Origin: JBGQAS01 sp963699305
GTDB taxonomy: Bacteria > Chloroflexota > Anaerolineae > Anaerolineales > Anaerolineaceae
Assembly: GCA_963699305.1 (NCBI GenBank)
Contig: OY969431.1
Location: 2,108,001 to 2,172,000, forward strand
Reading direction: 5' to 3'
Length of the DNA: 64,000 bases
The notes under the pieces were generated by a model. It worked only from the letters and a program-made list of their open reading frames with translations. It searched no databases and had not been told where the DNA came from. The position numbers and the translations under genes are program-made. Shown here in pieces: positions 53,490-62,609 of this stretch; position 1 is the stretch's first letter; each line of letters starts with the position of its first letter.

Positions 53490-54587
53490 ATGCATAAAAA
53501 ATCGAAACTCTGGCAGATTGTCTTGATCACTGCTGCAGTAATCTTTGGAGCAGGCTGGGTTAGTTGCAAGGCACTTTCGCAACTGACACATAATCAAACC
53601 AACAACAATTCATCACCTTCCACTAGCAACCCTCCACATCCAGCGACCGAATTATTTTTCACGGATTACATCGGAAGTGGATGCAACACTGCCAACCATC
53701 CCGTTATTAAGGTATTGCGGCAGGATATTGCCGACGCCAGGGAATCCATTCGCGTGGCAATTTACAGCTTGAGCTTAACGGAAATTGGCAACGCATTGAT
53801 CGACGCGGCACAACGTGGAGTGAGCGTGGAATTGGTGATGGAATCCCAAAACATGGATTCCTCCGTGGTAGAGGATCTGGTTGCTGCCGGTATACCCATC
53901 GCTGGGGATGGTAACGATGGATTGATGCATGACAAATTTGTGATCATCGATTCCACCGTGGTATGGACGGGATCGATGAACCTGACCAGCACAAGCGTTT
54001 GTGAGGATTTGAACAATTTCCTACGCGTGGATGCAACCGGGATCGCGGGTGTTTATACCACTGAGTTCGAGGAGATGTTCACAAACCATCGTTTCGGGCA
54101 GGACAGTCCGTGGGGAAAGCAGAACAATAATCTTTCCATTGAAGGGCATCGAGTCGAAGTCCTATTTGCACCGGAAGACCATGTCGCTGACCGGATCGTT
54201 GAACTGCTTTCGGATTCAATCCAAGGCGTGGATATGCTGGCGTATTCATTCACGTTGGACTCACTGGCAGAAACACTGGTTGGGCTTTCCGGTCGGGGAG
54301 TTACCATACGGGGGGTGATGGACGAGGAACAGGTGTACAACAACATAGGCACCGAGTACGACCGGATGCGCCAAGCAGGGCTTGATTTTCACCTGGATGG
54401 TGCACCAGCAGCCTTGCACGACAAGGTGATCATCATCGATAACAACATCGTGATCCTGGGGTCATTCAATTTCACACGCAGCGCAGATGAGCGCAACGAC
54501 GAGAGCGTATTAATCATCTATAACCCGGAAATCGCCAAGCTGTATGAAGCAGAATTTGAGAAGATTTATTCAAACGCGCAACCTTAA
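53490..54587 (+). CDS. Exported phospholipase D-like protein
   Basis: 365 residues. An N-terminal membrane anchor or signal (LWQIVLITAAVIFGAGWV) is followed by a Ser/Asn/Pro linker and two PLD half-domains with active-site motifs LMHDKFVIIDS...GSMNLT and ALHDKVIIIDN...GSFNFT. Both HxK motifs are intact, so phosphodiesterase activity is likely. Lipids or nucleic acids are possible substrates outside the cell; similar proteins include Nuc-type nucleases and cardiolipin-synthase-like enzymes. Confidence 0.88.
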   Translation: MHKKSKLWQIVLITAAVIFGAGWVSCKALSQLTHNQTNNNSSPSTSNPPHPATELFFTDYIGSGCNTANHPVIKVLRQDIADARESIRVAIYSLSLTEIGNALIDAAQRGVSVELVMESQNMDSSVVEDLVAAGIPIAGDGNDGLMHDKFVIIDSTVVWTGSMNLTSTSVCEDLNNFLRVDATGIAGVYTTEFEEMFTNHRFGQDSPWGKQNNNLSIEGHRVEVLFAPEDHVADRIVELLSDSIQGVDMLAYSFTLDSLAETLVGLSGRGVTIRGVMDEEQVYNNIGTEYDRMRQAGLDFHLDGAPAALHDKVIIIDNNIVILGSFNFTRSADERNDESVLIIYNPEIAKLYEAEFEKIYSNAQP

Positions 54588-54608
54588 TTTCATTGGGATG
54601 GAAGGCAT

Positions 54609-56073
54609 ATGATTGCACTATTTATTGCACTAGGGATTGTCATTTCTGGATTGCTCATTGTCTTAATCCGCACTGCTTTATTCCAGGTGAAAAATGAAGA
54701 GACCGAAGCAGCGAAATTCATTGATGTCGATGATGGCTGGATTGCCAGGGCATTGTCCGGAGCGCTGAAATTTGCCACACTGGCAGACACGGATAAAAAG
54801 AAAATGGACTTTAAACCATTTGACCAGTTGTATACCTACCTCGAAAAAACCTTTCCTTTAGTGAACAAAAAGTGCGAGCTCATCCGTGAGCTTTACCCCT
54901 CACGGGTGTACCGTTGGCAGGGTAAACAACAAGACTTGAAACCCATTGTGCTCATGGGGCACGTGGATGTCGTGCCTGCAGACCCTCAAAGCCTGAAAAG
55001 CTGGAAGCATAACCCGTTCCACGGTGACATTGTAGGGGGGCAGGTGTGGGGACGCGGCACGTTAGACGATAAGGGACCTGTGATCACCATGCTGGCTGCG
55101 GCGGAGCTTCTGCTGAAGCAGGGATACACACCTGAACGGACCATTTATTTCGCATTTGGCTGCGACGAGGAATGCCTGGGGAGGAATGGCGCTGCCCGGA
55201 TCGTGGAGTGGTTCAGGAAAAAGAACATCACCATCGAGGTCGTATTGGATGAAGGGGGCGCGGTGGTTGAAAATGTCTTCCTTGGGATCAAAGGATCTCT
55301 AGGATTGATCGATACAGCGGAAAAAGGATACATGGTAATCAAGCTGCGCGTGGACTCGGCTGGGGGACATTCAGCCATGCCTGGAAGGCAAACCGCCATA
55401 TCCATCCTGGCAAAAGCAATTACCCGGCTTGAGGATCATCCCATGCCGGCGCGCATGGGTATTATCACGGAACTGTTCAGGAATATCGGGAAAGCGCTGC
55501 CCTGGATTTACCGGCTGGTGTTTGCCAATCGCTGGCTTTTTGGTGGGCTTGTCCGGAGAATCCTGGAAAAGGGTGGAATGACGAATGCCGCCATACGGAC
55601 CACGATCGCATCCACAATGATCCAGGGGGGCATCCGACCGAACGTGCTGCCATCACGGGTGGAAGCGGCAATCAATGTCCGGCTGCTGCCAGGAAACACC
55701 AGTGGAGAGGTCATCGAGTATATCGAGCGGACCATTGCGGATGAGCGTGTAGTTGTGGAATGTGATAAGGAATTACTATCCGAAGCGTCACCCATTTCAT
55801 CCCATGACCATCCTGCCTATGGCATTTTGAAAAATGCAGTCCGGCAAGGGTATGGCAATATTCCCATCGCACCATTCCTGGTGATCGGGGCAACCGACGC
55901 GCGCTACTATGTGCCCATTTGCAGCAACATCTACCGCTTTGCACCCTACCGTATCGATTCAGACGGATTGAAAAGCGTGCATGGACGTGAACGAACACAT
56001 TTCCGTAAAGATACTGGGAAAAATGGTCAAGATCTACGCGCGGGTCATCCAGGGATGGAGTGGAATGCAGTGA
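54609..56073 (+). CDS. M20-family metallopeptidase, membrane anchored, 3' frameshift
   Basis: An N-terminal membrane span (LFIALGIVISGLLIVLIRT) precedes the catalytic domain with LMGHVDVVPADP, GRGTLDDKGPV and FGCDEECLG (metal ligands His, Asp, Glu) and the dimerisation domain with DSAGGHSAMP. After LKSVHG near 55986 the written frame becomes nonsense. Skipping one base gives VNEHISVKILGKMVKIYARV, the normal C-terminus, and a TGA at 56071-56073. The layout resembles PM20D1/carboxypeptidase S-type enzymes that act on N-acyl amino acids or dipeptides. GGAAGG lies before the ATG. Confidence 0.87.
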
Positions 56074-56106
56074 CCCCATCCCTGCCTAATGTCGGAGAAG
56101 GGAAAT

Positions 56107-57117
56107 CTACTTTGTGATCGTAGCACGCATGACGAAACGGTCGATGGCGCCAAAACGATACTTGTAATCCTCATTGCCGCGCATGAAGTCGAACTCCGTG
56201 CGGCGATTTTCATTTGCCCATTGAAGTAAATATCCAAGCAGCACCCAACCGGGGGAATATTCGTTGAAGGACCAGTCGAGGCCGGAATTATAGACCCACA
56301 CCCGGTCGAGGTAATCGAAGTTGAGGTAGGCGGCTGATTTCTGCCCGTTGATCTCCAGGAATGCCAGCTTGAGGCAGCCGTTCTCGAAGGCGCAGCGGAT
56401 GGCGTCCTGCATCATGCCGCACATGGCGGGGGTGAGAAACTTGGCTTTATCTTCGTCCTTTGCCATGAGGTCGAGGAAAGCCTGGGCATCCGATTTGATG
56501 TTGGCGGGGTCTTCGGTAAAGTACCAGCGGAATGGCACACCTGAATCCTGCATGCGGCGCATTTTACGGCGGATCTCGTGGCGCTGCTTTTTATCGATGC
56601 CGGCAAGATAGGTTTCAAAATCGCCGGGCAGAGGAATGTAGGGGCAGTGATGGAGTTTTTCGAGCGCAAATTTCAATTCCAGTGAACCGGCAGCTTTTTC
56701 CAGGGCAGGCAGGCTGGGGGATGTATCGAGGATGTTGTACAGGTCGAGCGCATCCCAATGAATTTCCTTGTTGGTGGAGAGAAAAGAAAGCAGTCCCCGG
56801 GTGAACGGTTCAAGGTCAGCAGGGCAGACGATGAGGTCAAGGTAATCGGAAATCTCGATGGAGCCGATGAGCAGGAGGGTATCGCGTCCCTTGTGATGGG
56901 CACGAAAAAGTGGGGCGATGCCGATCAGCTTGCCATGCTCGCGAGCGGATATGATGACCGGCGCGGCATCTTTCCATTCACCGCCACCGAGGTGCTGCCA
57001 CCAGGTGGACTGGTATTCGTGGCGCAGGAAGGGCACATGCGTGATGGACTCGGCGAGCAGGTCGTTCCATTCGGTTTGCAGATCTTCGGGGAAGGTGGTG
57101 TGGAGGGTGAAATCCAT
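56107..57117 (-). CDS. CelD/BcsL-type acetyltransferase (GNAT/FemAB-like)
   Basis: 336 residues. The first half has PFLRHEYQSTWWQHLGGGEW and LIGIAPLF; the second half is a GNAT core with GCLKLAFLEINGQKSAAYL and the terminal DFMRGNEDYKYRFGA. Members are thought to transfer acyl groups to polysaccharides or cell-envelope components. It converges with the M20 peptidase gene; 33 bp separate the two once that gene's frame is corrected. Confidence 0.85.
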   Translation of the reverse strand: MDFTLHTTFPEDLQTEWNDLLAESITHVPFLRHEYQSTWWQHLGGGEWKDAAPVIISAREHGKLIGIAPLFRAHHKGRDTLLLIGSIEISDYLDLIVCPADLEPFTRGLLSFLSTNKEIHWDALDLYNILDTSPSLPALEKAAGSLELKFALEKLHHCPYIPLPGDFETYLAGIDKKQRHEIRRKMRRMQDSGVPFRWYFTEDPANIKSDAQAFLDLMAKDEDKAKFLTPAMCGMMQDAIRCAFENGCLKLAFLEINGQKSAAYLNFDYLDRVWVYNSGLDWSFNEYSPGWVLLGYLLQWANENRRTEFDFMRGNEDYKYRFGAIDRFVMRATITK

Positions 57118-57200
57118 GATGGGGAATTATAACTGAAGGGGATGAAAAAACATTATTCGAAAAAGAAATCGGATTCAAAAAGCACACAAAACTAATAATA

Positions 57201-57656
57201 TTATTTCTTTACCAAATCCGGCGAATCATACATCATCCCAGAGGAACTGCCGCCCTCGAGCGAGAGGATGACCGCCCGACCTTTTTCCACCGTGAATTCC
57301 TTGGATAAAATGGAACTCACATACCATTCCATGAAACCCAAATCCGAAAGATCGGAATGATCCGAATAGTGGACGGAAACCGCGTGGGTGCCCGGAGATA
57401 GCGTGATGATCTTGTGTCCTTCAAACGTTGCGATTTCATTCCAGATCTTCTTCGTTCCTCCATCCATGGTGACATCGAGGATATAAAAAACTGAATGATC
57501 CTCAAGTACCAACACCGATGTTGATTTATCGATAATACCGTAGGTGGAGGCGCGATACTGCTTGGGGACGATCAGGGAACTGATGAGGGTGAATACCAGG
57601 CATGCGATGACTAACGCTCCCAGGACGATCAGAATGACCTTGCAGGACTTGCTCAT
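57201..57656 (-). CDS. Single-span membrane protein of unknown function
   Basis: 151 residues. One N-terminal membrane span (VILIVLGALVIACLVFTLISSLIV) anchors a soluble extracytoplasmic beta-rich domain (STSVLVLEDHSVFYILDV, GHKIITLSPGTHAVSVHYSD). The motif resembles PEGA-like or carboxypeptidase-regulatory-like sandwiches (a TLSPGTHAVSV turn), which is only a pattern impression. No family recognised with confidence. Confidence 0.7.
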   Translation of the reverse strand: MSKSCKVILIVLGALVIACLVFTLISSLIVPKQYRASTYGIIDKSTSVLVLEDHSVFYILDVTMDGGTKKIWNEIATFEGHKIITLSPGTHAVSVHYSDHSDLSDLGFMEWYVSSILSKEFTVEKGRAVILSLEGGSSSGMMYDSPDLVKK

Positions 57657-57713
57657 GCTTCCCTCGCAATTTCAGTATACAAATATTGAATGGGTTTTCA
57701 AGAGGGATTAATT

Positions 57714-57814
57714 GTCATTCTGAAGAACGTAAGATGCGACGAAGAATCTCTCCTCTTGGTATACGATTAAGAGAGATTTTTCGCCTGGGAAATGCACCCA
57801 GATCTCAGAATGAT
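57714..57814. repeat. MITE-like palindromic element
   Basis: The outer inverted repeat is TCATTCTGA (57715-57723) and TCAGAATGA (57805-57813). An inner one pairs GACGAAGAATCTCTC (57738-57752) with GAGAGATTTTTCGCC (57771-57785). It resembles the interspersed TCATTCTGA-type repeats found in intergenic regions of several Chloroflexota and other phyla. It encodes nothing. The stretch 57657-57938 otherwise holds only AT-rich sequence and the small dyad TGTCAATTTTGACA at 57855-57868. Confidence 0.65.
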
Positions 57815-57938
57815 ATGGGGCATGAGGTCATAAATTAATCTATGCGAAAAAACATGTCAATTTTGACAGGTTGTATTTTGCGCTGTTTTGTGGCATATTA
57901 ATAATAAATATAGAACATAATTTCTATAATGGATATAA

Positions 57939-58067
57939 ATGGAAGACGAAAACGACGTGATCGTGGAACAGGAAGCCGACGAGGATCTGAGCTCGATCCT
58001 GATGAGCGAGGTGCGCTCAGGGCGCTTTCAGATGATAGTGGACAAGGTAAAAATGACGTGTTTCTAA
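57939..58067 (+). CDS. Small acidic ORF at the start of the GC-rich island
   Basis: 42 residues, starting MEDENDVIVEQEADEDLSSI, acidic with a basic end. Codons become GC-rich exactly here. TATAAT (57925-57930) lies 8 nt before the ATG. Near the end, adding one A to the A5 run would give DKVKNDVFLS and a nearby stop, so the last residues are uncertain. Function unknown; it may be a relict of a longer gene. Confidence 0.45.
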   Translation: MEDENDVIVEQEADEDLSSILMSEVRSGRFQMIVDKVKMTCF

Positions 58068-58189
58068 GTTGACAAATATAGCAGTATATGAGCTGTTTAA
58101 TGAAAGAGAATGATGAGTAATAATAGCAATAGAGGTCGAAACAATGGTGCCCGAGATGTTGTTGGAGCACCTATGACTATGTCAGGTGA

Positions 58190-58411
58190 TTGCAGCAGTT
58201 GTTATTTCGGTCGCAAGGTGTTTCTGCAGACGGCGTGCTGGTGCTTCAGGAATCAGAGGACGAAAAGACCATCCGCGAAGTCCGCGCCATGGAAAAGGCC
58301 GACCCGGAGATGCTGCTCAATGGCAATCCCGATGTTAAGGAATTGACGCACAGCCTGCAGCGCTGCCTGATCCGTTTTCTGGCAGTTGAAAGGGAAATTC
58401 ACAAATCTTAA
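58190..58411 (+). CDS. Small hypothetical ORF upstream of the PolB unit
   Basis: The frame from about 58218 to the stop shows GC-rich, protein-like codon use and reads GVLVLQESEDEKTIREVRAM, then DPEMLLNGNPDVKELTHSL and LIRFLAVEREIHKS, predicted largely helical. The 5' end is AT-rich and has no convincing start, so the N-terminus may be lost or displaced. About 20 bp separate it from the next small gene. No family recognised. Confidence 0.45.
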   Translation: MQQLLFRSQGVSADGVLVLQESEDEKTIREVRAMEKADPEMLLNGNPDVKELTHSLQRCLIRFLAVEREIHKS

Positions 58412-58433
58412 TGGTATAGAAAGCGAGGCAAGT

Positions 58434-58703
58434 ATGGGACGCACATTACCTTCAGTAACCCAGGCATTTTTAATGGAACAGCAGAACTTTTCGCAGTTCC
58501 GCAGGGCGCTGCGACGATCGGACCAGATGGCGCTGGATGAATTGTTTGCCGCAGCGCGCAACCATGTGGCGGCCGCAGCGTACGCTGCCAATGCGTTGCC
58601 CATGGAGACCATGCTGCTGGCGATGCTGCTGGAGGAGCACAAGGAAGTCATCCGCCTGCGCAGCGCCATCGAGCGCATGGAACTGGTACGCGAGCATGCT
58701 TGA
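58434..58703 (+). CDS. Small helical protein coupled to the PolB gene
   Basis: 89 residues starting MGRTLPSVTQAFLMEQQNF behind GAGGCAAGT. Predicted all-helical: FSQFRRALRRSDQMALDELF, NHVAAAAYAANALPMETMLL and EEHKEVIRLRSAIERMEL. Its stop overlaps the PolB start by 8 bp (ATGCTTGA), so the two are translated in coupling. This implies a joint role, for example as a small polymerase partner. No named family recognised. Confidence 0.7.
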   Translation: MGRTLPSVTQAFLMEQQNFSQFRRALRRSDQMALDELFAAARNHVAAAAYAANALPMETMLLAMLLEEHKEVIRLRSAIERMELVREHA

Positions 58704-60966
58704 AACCTACGGCTGGCTGTTGGACCTGTACGACGATGTGCACGATGGCCTGGTGGTGTGGCTGGCGGGTACGGATGGCAGGCGCCACCGCCTTCACCAG
58801 CCCTTCCCGGTGACGTTTTACGCGGCCGGCGAAGCCAGACGCCTGCGCGCGCTGTGGAAGTGGCTGGAAGACCAGCCGGTAAAGTGCACGCTGCGGCGCG
58901 AGCAGCGGCGCGACCTGTTCCAGCAGGAATTGGTAACCGTGCTGGCGGTGGAGGTGCAGCAAACTGCCGAACAGCCCCGGCTGTTCCGCGCGGTATCGCA
59001 GGCGTTCCCAGACCTGACCTATTACGATGCTGATGTGCAGCTTTCGCTGCGCTACTCGGCGGTGAGCGGCACATTTCCCATGGCGCAATGCCGGGTGGTG
59101 GCGGAGGACGATGGCACCCTGCGCAGCCTGAAGGCGCTGGACTCGCGCTGGGACCTGGACCCCGAGCCGGCGCCGCTGCGAGTGATGTACCTGGAGCCGG
59201 ACTGCGACCCGGCACATGCTCTGCCGCAAAAGATGAAGGTGCGCTATGAGAACAGCGAATACACCCTGCAACTTGACCCGCCACGGCCGATGCTCATCAA
59301 CCTGCGTGCTCTGCTGGAAAAGCACGACCCCGATCTGCTGATGACTTTTTGGGGCGATACATGGCTGCTGCCGCGCCTGGTGGAGCTTTCCGAACAGAAC
59401 AGGCTGCCGCTGCCGCTCAACCGCGAGCCCAACCGGACGCTGACCATCAAGAAGGCGCACACGTATTTCTCCTACGGGCAGATCATTTTCAAAGGTCAGC
59501 AATTGCATCTGTTCGGGCGCATCCACCTTGACCAGCGCAATTCCATGCTGTGGGGCGATTACGGCATGGAAGGGACGCTGGAATCGGCGCGGGTGACCGC
59601 CCTGCCGCTGCAGGTGGCGGCACGCGTTTCACCCGGTACCGGGATCTCCTCCATGGAAACGCTGACTGCCCTGGAGAATGGCATCCTGGTGCCGTGGCAC
59701 AAGCAGCAGGTGGAAAAACCCAAGACAGCGCTGGACCTGCTGCAGCGCGACCAAGGCGGGTTGATCTACCAGCCCATTGTCGGGATGCACGCCGATGTGG
59801 GCATGGTCGATTTCGTGTCCATGTACCCCAGCATCATGGTCAAGTGCAATATTTCGCCGGAGGTGCCGGCACCCACCGAGCTGGGCGTTTCGGAATATCC
59901 GCCCGGGCTGGTGCCACAGACGCTGGCGCCGCTGCTGGAAAAGCGCATTGCCCTCAAGCAGCGCGCCAACAGCTTGCCGGTGTGGGATCCGCGGCGCACG
60001 CGGGATAAGGCACGCTCGCAATCCTATAAGTGGCTGCTGGTGACCTGCTTTGGCTACCTCGGGTACAAGAATGCCCGATTCGGCAGGATCGAATCACACG
60101 AGGCGGTGACCACCTGGGGCAGGGAGGCGCTGATGTGCGCCAAGGAAGCTTCCGAGGATATGGGTTTTGAGGTGCTGCACATGTACGTGGACGGGCTGTG
60201 GGTGCGCAAGCAAGGATGCCGCCAGCCGGAGGATTTCACCGCCCTTCTGGAGGAGATCGCCAGCCGCACCCACCTGCCGGTGGGGCTGGATGGCGTGTTT
60301 CGCTGGGTGGCGTTCCTGCCCTCGCGGGTGGATGCGCGCGTGCCGGTGCCCAACCGCTACTTTGGAATGTACCAGGATGGCTCGTTAAAGGTGCGCGGCG
60401 TGGACGTGCGCCGCCGGGATACCCCTGAGTTCATCGGCGATGTACAGATGGAGATACTGAGCCTGCTGGGGAAGGCGAAGGAAGCCAGCGAGCTGCAGGC
60501 GCAGGTGCCGCAGGCAATGGCGCTGCTGCGCCAGCGGGTGAGGCAGCTCAAGTCTGGCAAGGTGGCACTCGACCGGTTGTTGGTGGCACAAAAATTGAGC
60601 CGCGAGCTGGCAGCGTACAAGGATCCCTCGCCGGCGGCGCGGGCGGCGGAGCAGCTGGAAGCCATTGGCAAGCCGGTGAGGCCCGGGCAGCGCGTGCGTT
60701 TTTTGCTGCTGCGCGGCCACCGCAACGTGCATGCATGGAACCTGCCCACCCGCCCCGACCCGCGCGAGCTGGACCATGCCCGCTACGTGGAACTGCTCAT
60801 CCGGGCAGCCAGTAATATTTTCCAGCCGTTGGGTGTCAGTGAGGAAACGCTGGGCAAATGGGTGGAGGAGCAGGGGATGGAATTAGGATTGGTATTAAAA
60901 GGCGTAATGCGATCCAGCAGACAAATCCATTTATTAGTGGATCATGCAGGAAGCAGTAATTGGTAA
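58696..60966 (+). CDS. Divergent family B DNA polymerase
   Basis: 756 residues. Polymerase motif A is DFVSMYPSIM (Asp372). Motif B is K445-WLLVTCFGY, where the canonical Asn and Tyr of KxxxNSxYG are Val and Phe. Motif C is MYVDGLWV: aligned with YGDTDSLFV the second, metal-binding Asp (D499) is kept and the first is Tyr. The exonuclease region (about 170-310) is poorly conserved: YLEPD in place of FDIE and WGDTWLLPRL in place of the NxxxFD block, so proofreading is doubtful. The gene is far GC-richer than its surroundings. It may derive from a mobile element or phage; a repair or translesion role is also possible. Confidence 0.85.
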   Translation: MLETYGWLLDLYDDVHDGLVVWLAGTDGRRHRLHQPFPVTFYAAGEARRLRALWKWLEDQPVKCTLRREQRRDLFQQELVTVLAVEVQQTAEQPRLFRAVSQAFPDLTYYDADVQLSLRYSAVSGTFPMAQCRVVAEDDGTLRSLKALDSRWDLDPEPAPLRVMYLEPDCDPAHALPQKMKVRYENSEYTLQLDPPRPMLINLRALLEKHDPDLLMTFWGDTWLLPRLVELSEQNRLPLPLNREPNRTLTIKKAHTYFSYGQIIFKGQQLHLFGRIHLDQRNSMLWGDYGMEGTLESARVTALPLQVAARVSPGTGISSMETLTALENGILVPWHKQQVEKPKTALDLLQRDQGGLIYQPIVGMHADVGMVDFVSMYPSIMVKCNISPEVPAPTELGVSEYPPGLVPQTLAPLLEKRIALKQRANSLPVWDPRRTRDKARSQSYKWLLVTCFGYLGYKNARFGRIESHEAVTTWGREALMCAKEASEDMGFEVLHMYVDGLWVRKQGCRQPEDFTALLEEIASRTHLPVGLDGVFRWVAFLPSRVDARVPVPNRYFGMYQDGSLKVRGVDVRRRDTPEFIGDVQMEILSLLGKAKEASELQAQVPQAMALLRQRVRQLKSGKVALDRLLVAQKLSRELAAYKDPSPAARAAEQLEAIGKPVRPGQRVRFLLLRGHRNVHAWNLPTRPDPRELDHARYVELLIRAASNIFQPLGVSEETLGKWVEEQGMELGLVLKGVMRSSRQIHLLVDHAGSSNW

Positions 60967-60986
60967 TGGCATCAAGTTGATTAACG

Positions 60987-61015
60987 AAAAAACTGGCAGG
61001 AGATGCCAGTTTTTT
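60987..61015. terminator. Bidirectional terminator between PolB and TadG-like genes
   Basis: Stem AAAAAACTGGCA / TGCCAGTTTTTT with loop GGAGA gives a U-run on both strands, suiting the convergent genes on either side. Confidence 0.92.
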
Positions 61016-61034
61016 CAGAGAGGAATGAGGGGAG

Positions 61035-62336
61035 TTACTTAAGCTGATCCACTAATGCGGGGATCTGATAATTTAATGCGCCGTTGAAGTCGATATTGAT
61101 ATCTGATGAACCTTCAAGCGATACCCTTTTGGCGATGAACTGGGAGTTGAAGGCATTGGCTCCACCGCCGCCATGGGCATCGATATGTCCATCGGGGATA
61201 TAGATGGTGCCCTGGTAGTTGCTGACCGCACCACCGTAGAGGGTGAATGTGCCGGTGTTGCCTTCTTCTGCATACATGAGCATGCCGCGAATGGCATAGG
61301 GATCATCTGCCGTTGGAGCGGAAAGGTTGACGTTGGATGTGGCACCGGATGTATACCCTGCGCCATTGGTGAAATAGAATGTGACACCGGTTCCAGTTAT
61401 TGTTTCGTTGGCACCAATATCAATGCCTCCCGAAATGCAGTACAGACCTGGATTCAAATGAATTGTTGAACCGCCGTTGACTGAGATGGTTGTATATCGA
61501 CCGGGATCGAGAGTGAACGTACCATGACCGGTAAACGCACCATTATAGGGCAGATCGTTGCACTTAGGGGCGGGTACGGTGTAGGGTGTCAGGCGAATAG
61601 GCGATTGCAGAATGGGTACATCGCACCAGGCGGGATTGACAGTACCGGTAACATAACGGCAACCTGAACCACCCGGATCATCAACAAAAACATGCGTGCC
61701 ACCGTTGGTGAACGTGAAGCACGAGTTGGAGAAGACACCGCCGTGATCGGAGTGAATGGTGGTGTTGCCATTTCCATGAACTCCACCGCTTATGCAATCG
61801 TTACCCATGGAGGCAACCGCATATCCATAACCAAGGTTGGTGCGGGGATGGATGCGTACGATGGAATCCACGGTCTTTGCAGTGGACCCTGAATAAAAGA
61901 GATGCGCAAATGATGTGTCCGTTGATTCTGTGATCTTTACTTTCACATCGATATATTTTTCCATGTATGGTCCGAGATCCTGGATACCACAAGTGATCTG
62001 GACGCCATTATCATCGGAGATGTCACCATCAATGGTATAGCTGTTATCGGCGGCCCGGGTGATAGAATTGCTGATTGCTGCGTTCATGGCTGCCACAACT
62101 TTAGGATTGCCACATGAAAAAGTGTCGTACATGACACCCGTGTTTTCCATTGCAAGCGCTGCCATGCCGCCGCCAGCGAGGGCTGCTGCATCGGCTGCAT
62201 TTTGTGCATCACGCTTGTCAGAATATAACATGGCTCCATCGACTGCGAGGGCGGCAAAACCGAGTAATAAAACTACAACTGCTGCCAGTACGACGATGAT
62301 TTGACCGTTTGCTGTTCCTTGTATTTTCGTTCTCAT
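61035..62336 (-). CDS. TadG-like (putative Flp pilus assembly) surface protein
   Basis: 433 residues. The N-terminus is GQIIVVLAAVVVLLLGFAALAVDGAMLYSDKRDAQNAADAAALAGG, the typical TadE/TadG membrane anchor and helix. The C-terminal 280 residues are Gly/Asn/Thr-rich and beta-helix-like (TGHGTFTLDPGRYTTISVNG, GTIYIPDGHIDAHGG) with several Cys, probably exposed outside the cell. No other tad genes are in the window, so a pilus role is unproven. An AAAGGAG site precedes the ATG. Confidence 0.85.
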   Translation of the reverse strand: MRTKIQGTANGQIIVVLAAVVVLLLGFAALAVDGAMLYSDKRDAQNAADAAALAGGGMAALAMENTGVMYDTFSCGNPKVVAAMNAAISNSITRAADNSYTIDGDISDDNGVQITCGIQDLGPYMEKYIDVKVKITESTDTSFAHLFYSGSTAKTVDSIVRIHPRTNLGYGYAVASMGNDCISGGVHGNGNTTIHSDHGGVFSNSCFTFTNGGTHVFVDDPGGSGCRYVTGTVNPAWCDVPILQSPIRLTPYTVPAPKCNDLPYNGAFTGHGTFTLDPGRYTTISVNGGSTIHLNPGLYCISGGIDIGANETITGTGVTFYFTNGAGYTSGATSNVNLSAPTADDPYAIRGMLMYAEEGNTGTFTLYGGAVSNYQGTIYIPDGHIDAHGGGGANAFNSQFIAKRVSLEGSSDINIDFNGALNYQIPALVDQLK

Positions 62337-62609
62337 TCTAAACTCCTTTACCTATTCCTTCTCTTGTTCAATGGTACTTGGTAACCAACCAAGGGAGCTT
62401 TCAGAAATGCAAGTATTGTTGCAACAGAGTTGCGAATTACTTACGTGATTGAAAGGTGGGATCTTTTTATTCGAAGTACTACAGTAAAGGAGATCTAAAC
62501 ATTTATATTTTTTCTGTCCAAAGTTGTAGGTCATCAGGAAATTATTACCTTTGAAGTTTTCTACTGGGATAAACTGCGGTAAAATAAACGAGAGAGTCAA
62601 AGATTACAT

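Noticed and set aside
58058..58225. 8-bp direct repeat GTGTTTCT flanking 152 bp of AT-rich sequence in the PolB island
   Set aside because: Removing the segment does not join the two small ORFs in frame and no inverted ends are present, so a small transposon insertion is not supported.
58253..59284. Minus-strand ORF of 343 codons
   Set aside because: Antisense shadow of the PolB gene and the small genes before it, caused by high GC; its protein is Ala/Pro/Arg/Ser-rich low-complexity sequence without domains.
58648..59526. Minus-strand ORF of 292 codons
   Set aside because: Another GC-driven shadow of PolB; the plus strand has clear polymerase motifs.
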